Source of the DNA: Saprospiraceae bacterium
Lineage (GTDB): Bacteria; Bacteroidota; Bacteroidia; Chitinophagales; Saprospiraceae
Reading direction: 5' to 3'
DNA: 64,000 nucleotides
Assembly (NCBI GenBank): GCA_041392805.1
Contig: JAWKLJ010000001.1
Coordinates: 4,030,001-4,094,000, forward strand
The translations under genes and the position numbers were made by a program. The notes below the pieces were generated by a model. The model was not told where the DNA came from. It did not search any database and saw nothing but the letters and a program-made list of their open reading frames with translations. Position 1 is the first letter of the stretch, and each line of letters opens with the position of its first letter. Shown here piece by piece: positions 62,942 to 64,000 of this stretch.

Positions 62942-63448
62942 ATGAAAAGAATAACTCTTCCTTTATTAATCCTATTAAGCGGAATACTTCCGGCACAAAA
63001 TGACACCACCATTCAAGCAGCAATTGACCAACAAGTGTGGAAACCTTTTATAGTGGCTTTTAAAAACCAGGATGCTGAATTATTCAACTCAATTCACACC
63101 GATGATGTGTTGCGAATTACGCCCTGGGGAATCAAAGAGGGAAAAGAATATAAAGCCTCTACCAAAGCAAATTATGAAAAAGGAAAGGCTGCAGGACAAA
63201 AAAGAACGATTGCTTTTTGGTTTGAACATCGCCAGGCAAAACAAAAGGTGGCTTATGAAGTAGGTTATTACAAAGTCACGGCATTTACGCCAGAAGGAGA
63301 GCAAAATTATTATGCGCGATTTCATGTCTTATTAAGAAAGAAAGCTGGCCGCTGGAAGATTGCCCAAGACTGGGATACCAATCAAGTCAATGGCGTAGCC
63401 GTCACTGCCGAAGATTTTGAAAAAGGTGCAGATAAGCAGCTAAAATAG
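62942..63448 (+). CDS. Exported NTF2/SnoaL-like protein (DUF4440-like)
   Basis: 168 aa from the ATG at 62942. A short signal peptide (RITLPLLILLSGILPAQ) precedes a cone-shaped alpha+beta domain: DQQVWKPFIVAFKNQDAELFNSIHTDDVLRITPWG, then YEVGYYKVTAFTPEGEQNYYARFHVLLRKKAGRWKIAQDWDTNQ. This is the pattern of NTF2-like DUF4440/SnoaL domains, which can be enzymatic or just bind small ligands. It is separated from the AraC regulator by about 80 bp and may be its target, which is a guess from position only. Confidence 0.85.
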   Translation: MKRITLPLLILLSGILPAQNDTTIQAAIDQQVWKPFIVAFKNQDAELFNSIHTDDVLRITPWGIKEGKEYKASTKANYEKGKAAGQKRTIAFWFEHRQAKQKVAYEVGYYKVTAFTPEGEQNYYARFHVLLRKKAGRWKIAQDWDTNQVNGVAVTAEDFEKGADKQLK

Positions 63449-63451
63449 CTA

Positions 63452-63970
63452 CTACTTTCTTTTTTCCAGTTGTTTTAACACCCGTCGAGCCCTGGATTTA
63501 TAGCCTGCCGAAGCCTGCTCCCAGTGGTCTTCGATGAGCAACTTTAGCTCTTCAGCCAGATCGGGCTCGTATTGGCAGAGGTTGGCAATCACCTGCATGG
63601 CATGTACTTTAATGGCAATAGGCGTCTTGGGGGCGGCAAAAAGGTCAAAACTAATGGTAGCCGCTTTCCCCATGTATGCTGCAGGGATGTCCATTTCTGC
63701 CAATATTTTGAGGCCATTTCTGAGCACAGCATCGTGTTTTGGTGTCTCCATGGCGTGTAGCAGCGCGTCAAGGTGGGGTTGGATCAGAGACGGGTGGGCC
63801 AAGGCTGCTTCGCAAACCACCCAAGCGGCTCTTTGAACAACCCGATATTCGCCTTCCAGAAATAAGTCCATCAAGCTATCAAATCGGTCCTGGTCAGCCC
63901 CTATCCATTGACAAATAGCTATGGTGTTGGCTTTTGAATGCTCGGATAAAATAGCAGCGAGAAGATCCAT
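63452..63970 (-). CDS. HEAT-repeat-like helical protein
   Basis: 172 aa from the ATG at 63970; a TTG two codons upstream is a less likely alternative start. The protein is a run of paired helices (AAILSEHSKANTIAICQWIGADQDRFDSLMDLFLEGEYRVVQRAAWVVCEAALAHPSLI, LDALLHAMETPKHDAVLRNGLKILAEM, ISFDLFAAPKTPIAIKVHAMQVIANLCQYEPDL) like HEAT or PBS-lyase-like repeats. Such proteins act as scaffolds or adaptors, and no catalytic residues are evident. Its start is near the window end, with a GGTTCTCTG motif at 63992-64000. Confidence 0.8.
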   Translation of the reverse strand: MDLLAAILSEHSKANTIAICQWIGADQDRFDSLMDLFLEGEYRVVQRAAWVVCEAALAHPSLIQPHLDALLHAMETPKHDAVLRNGLKILAEMDIPAAYMGKAATISFDLFAAPKTPIAIKVHAMQVIANLCQYEPDLAEELKLLIEDHWEQASAGYKSRARRVLKQLEKRK

Positions 63971-64000
63971 ATGCAAAAGTTAATTATTTTTGGTTCTCTG

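Overview
The window looks like a chromosome segment of a Bacteroidota bacterium, most likely of the class Saprospiria. This is inferred from gene content: a type-IX-secretion (T9SS) type B C-terminal domain, a TonB-dependent receptor paired with a DUF4249 lipoprotein, DUF3127, DUF4294, DUF4837, DUF2911, DUF2723 and DUF6702 proteins, M28, M42 and S10 peptidases, and a few promoter-like sites of the Bacteroidota TAnnTTTG type. No rRNA, tRNA or CRISPR array was seen.

Positions 1-9350 are an accessory, low-GC region shaped by mobile DNA. Read on the minus strand it resembles a short integron-type cassette array without an integrase (CALIN-like). An attC-like hairpin (8817-8881) is followed by an ADP-ribosylglycohydrolase gene carrying an in-frame stop (7869-8774), a second attC-like site, and a gene for a small exported protein. 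Both later parts are broken. An IS4-family element (380-1594) splits the exported-protein gene, with clean terminal inverted repeats and a target duplication. The second attC-like site is split by a 5.9-kb nest of ORF-less group II intron copies (1990-7855). The introns lie in alternating orientations inside one another, and one arm has been tandemly amplified. A decayed transposase (8940-9350) closes the region.

Positions 9400-64000 are ordinary core genome with short operons. They include surface-glycan genes (FkbM methyltransferase, ArnT-like transferase, GT4 glycosyltransferase, Wzx-like flippase), RNA modification (mtaB, RluA-type synthase, rsmG) and lipid A and phospholipid synthesis (lpxK with an acyltransferase, plus another acyltransferase). 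They also include stress and chaperone genes (htpG, Hsp20, Bcp peroxiredoxin), an ECF sigma/anti-sigma pair, nadB, rpiB, several secreted or metal-dependent peptidases, two TonB-type outer-membrane proteins, and exported proteins of unknown function.

Intergenic spaces hold several families of short palindromic, MITE-like repeats: a 164-bp pair with a more distant relative, a 112-bp hairpin pair, and two other palindromic pairs. There are several clear hairpin terminators and one candidate structured RNA at 40973-41168. The most unusual feature is the nested group II intron array inside an attC-like site. Its internal junction resembles, on the antisense strand, the intron's own insertion site, which suggests repeated self-insertion.
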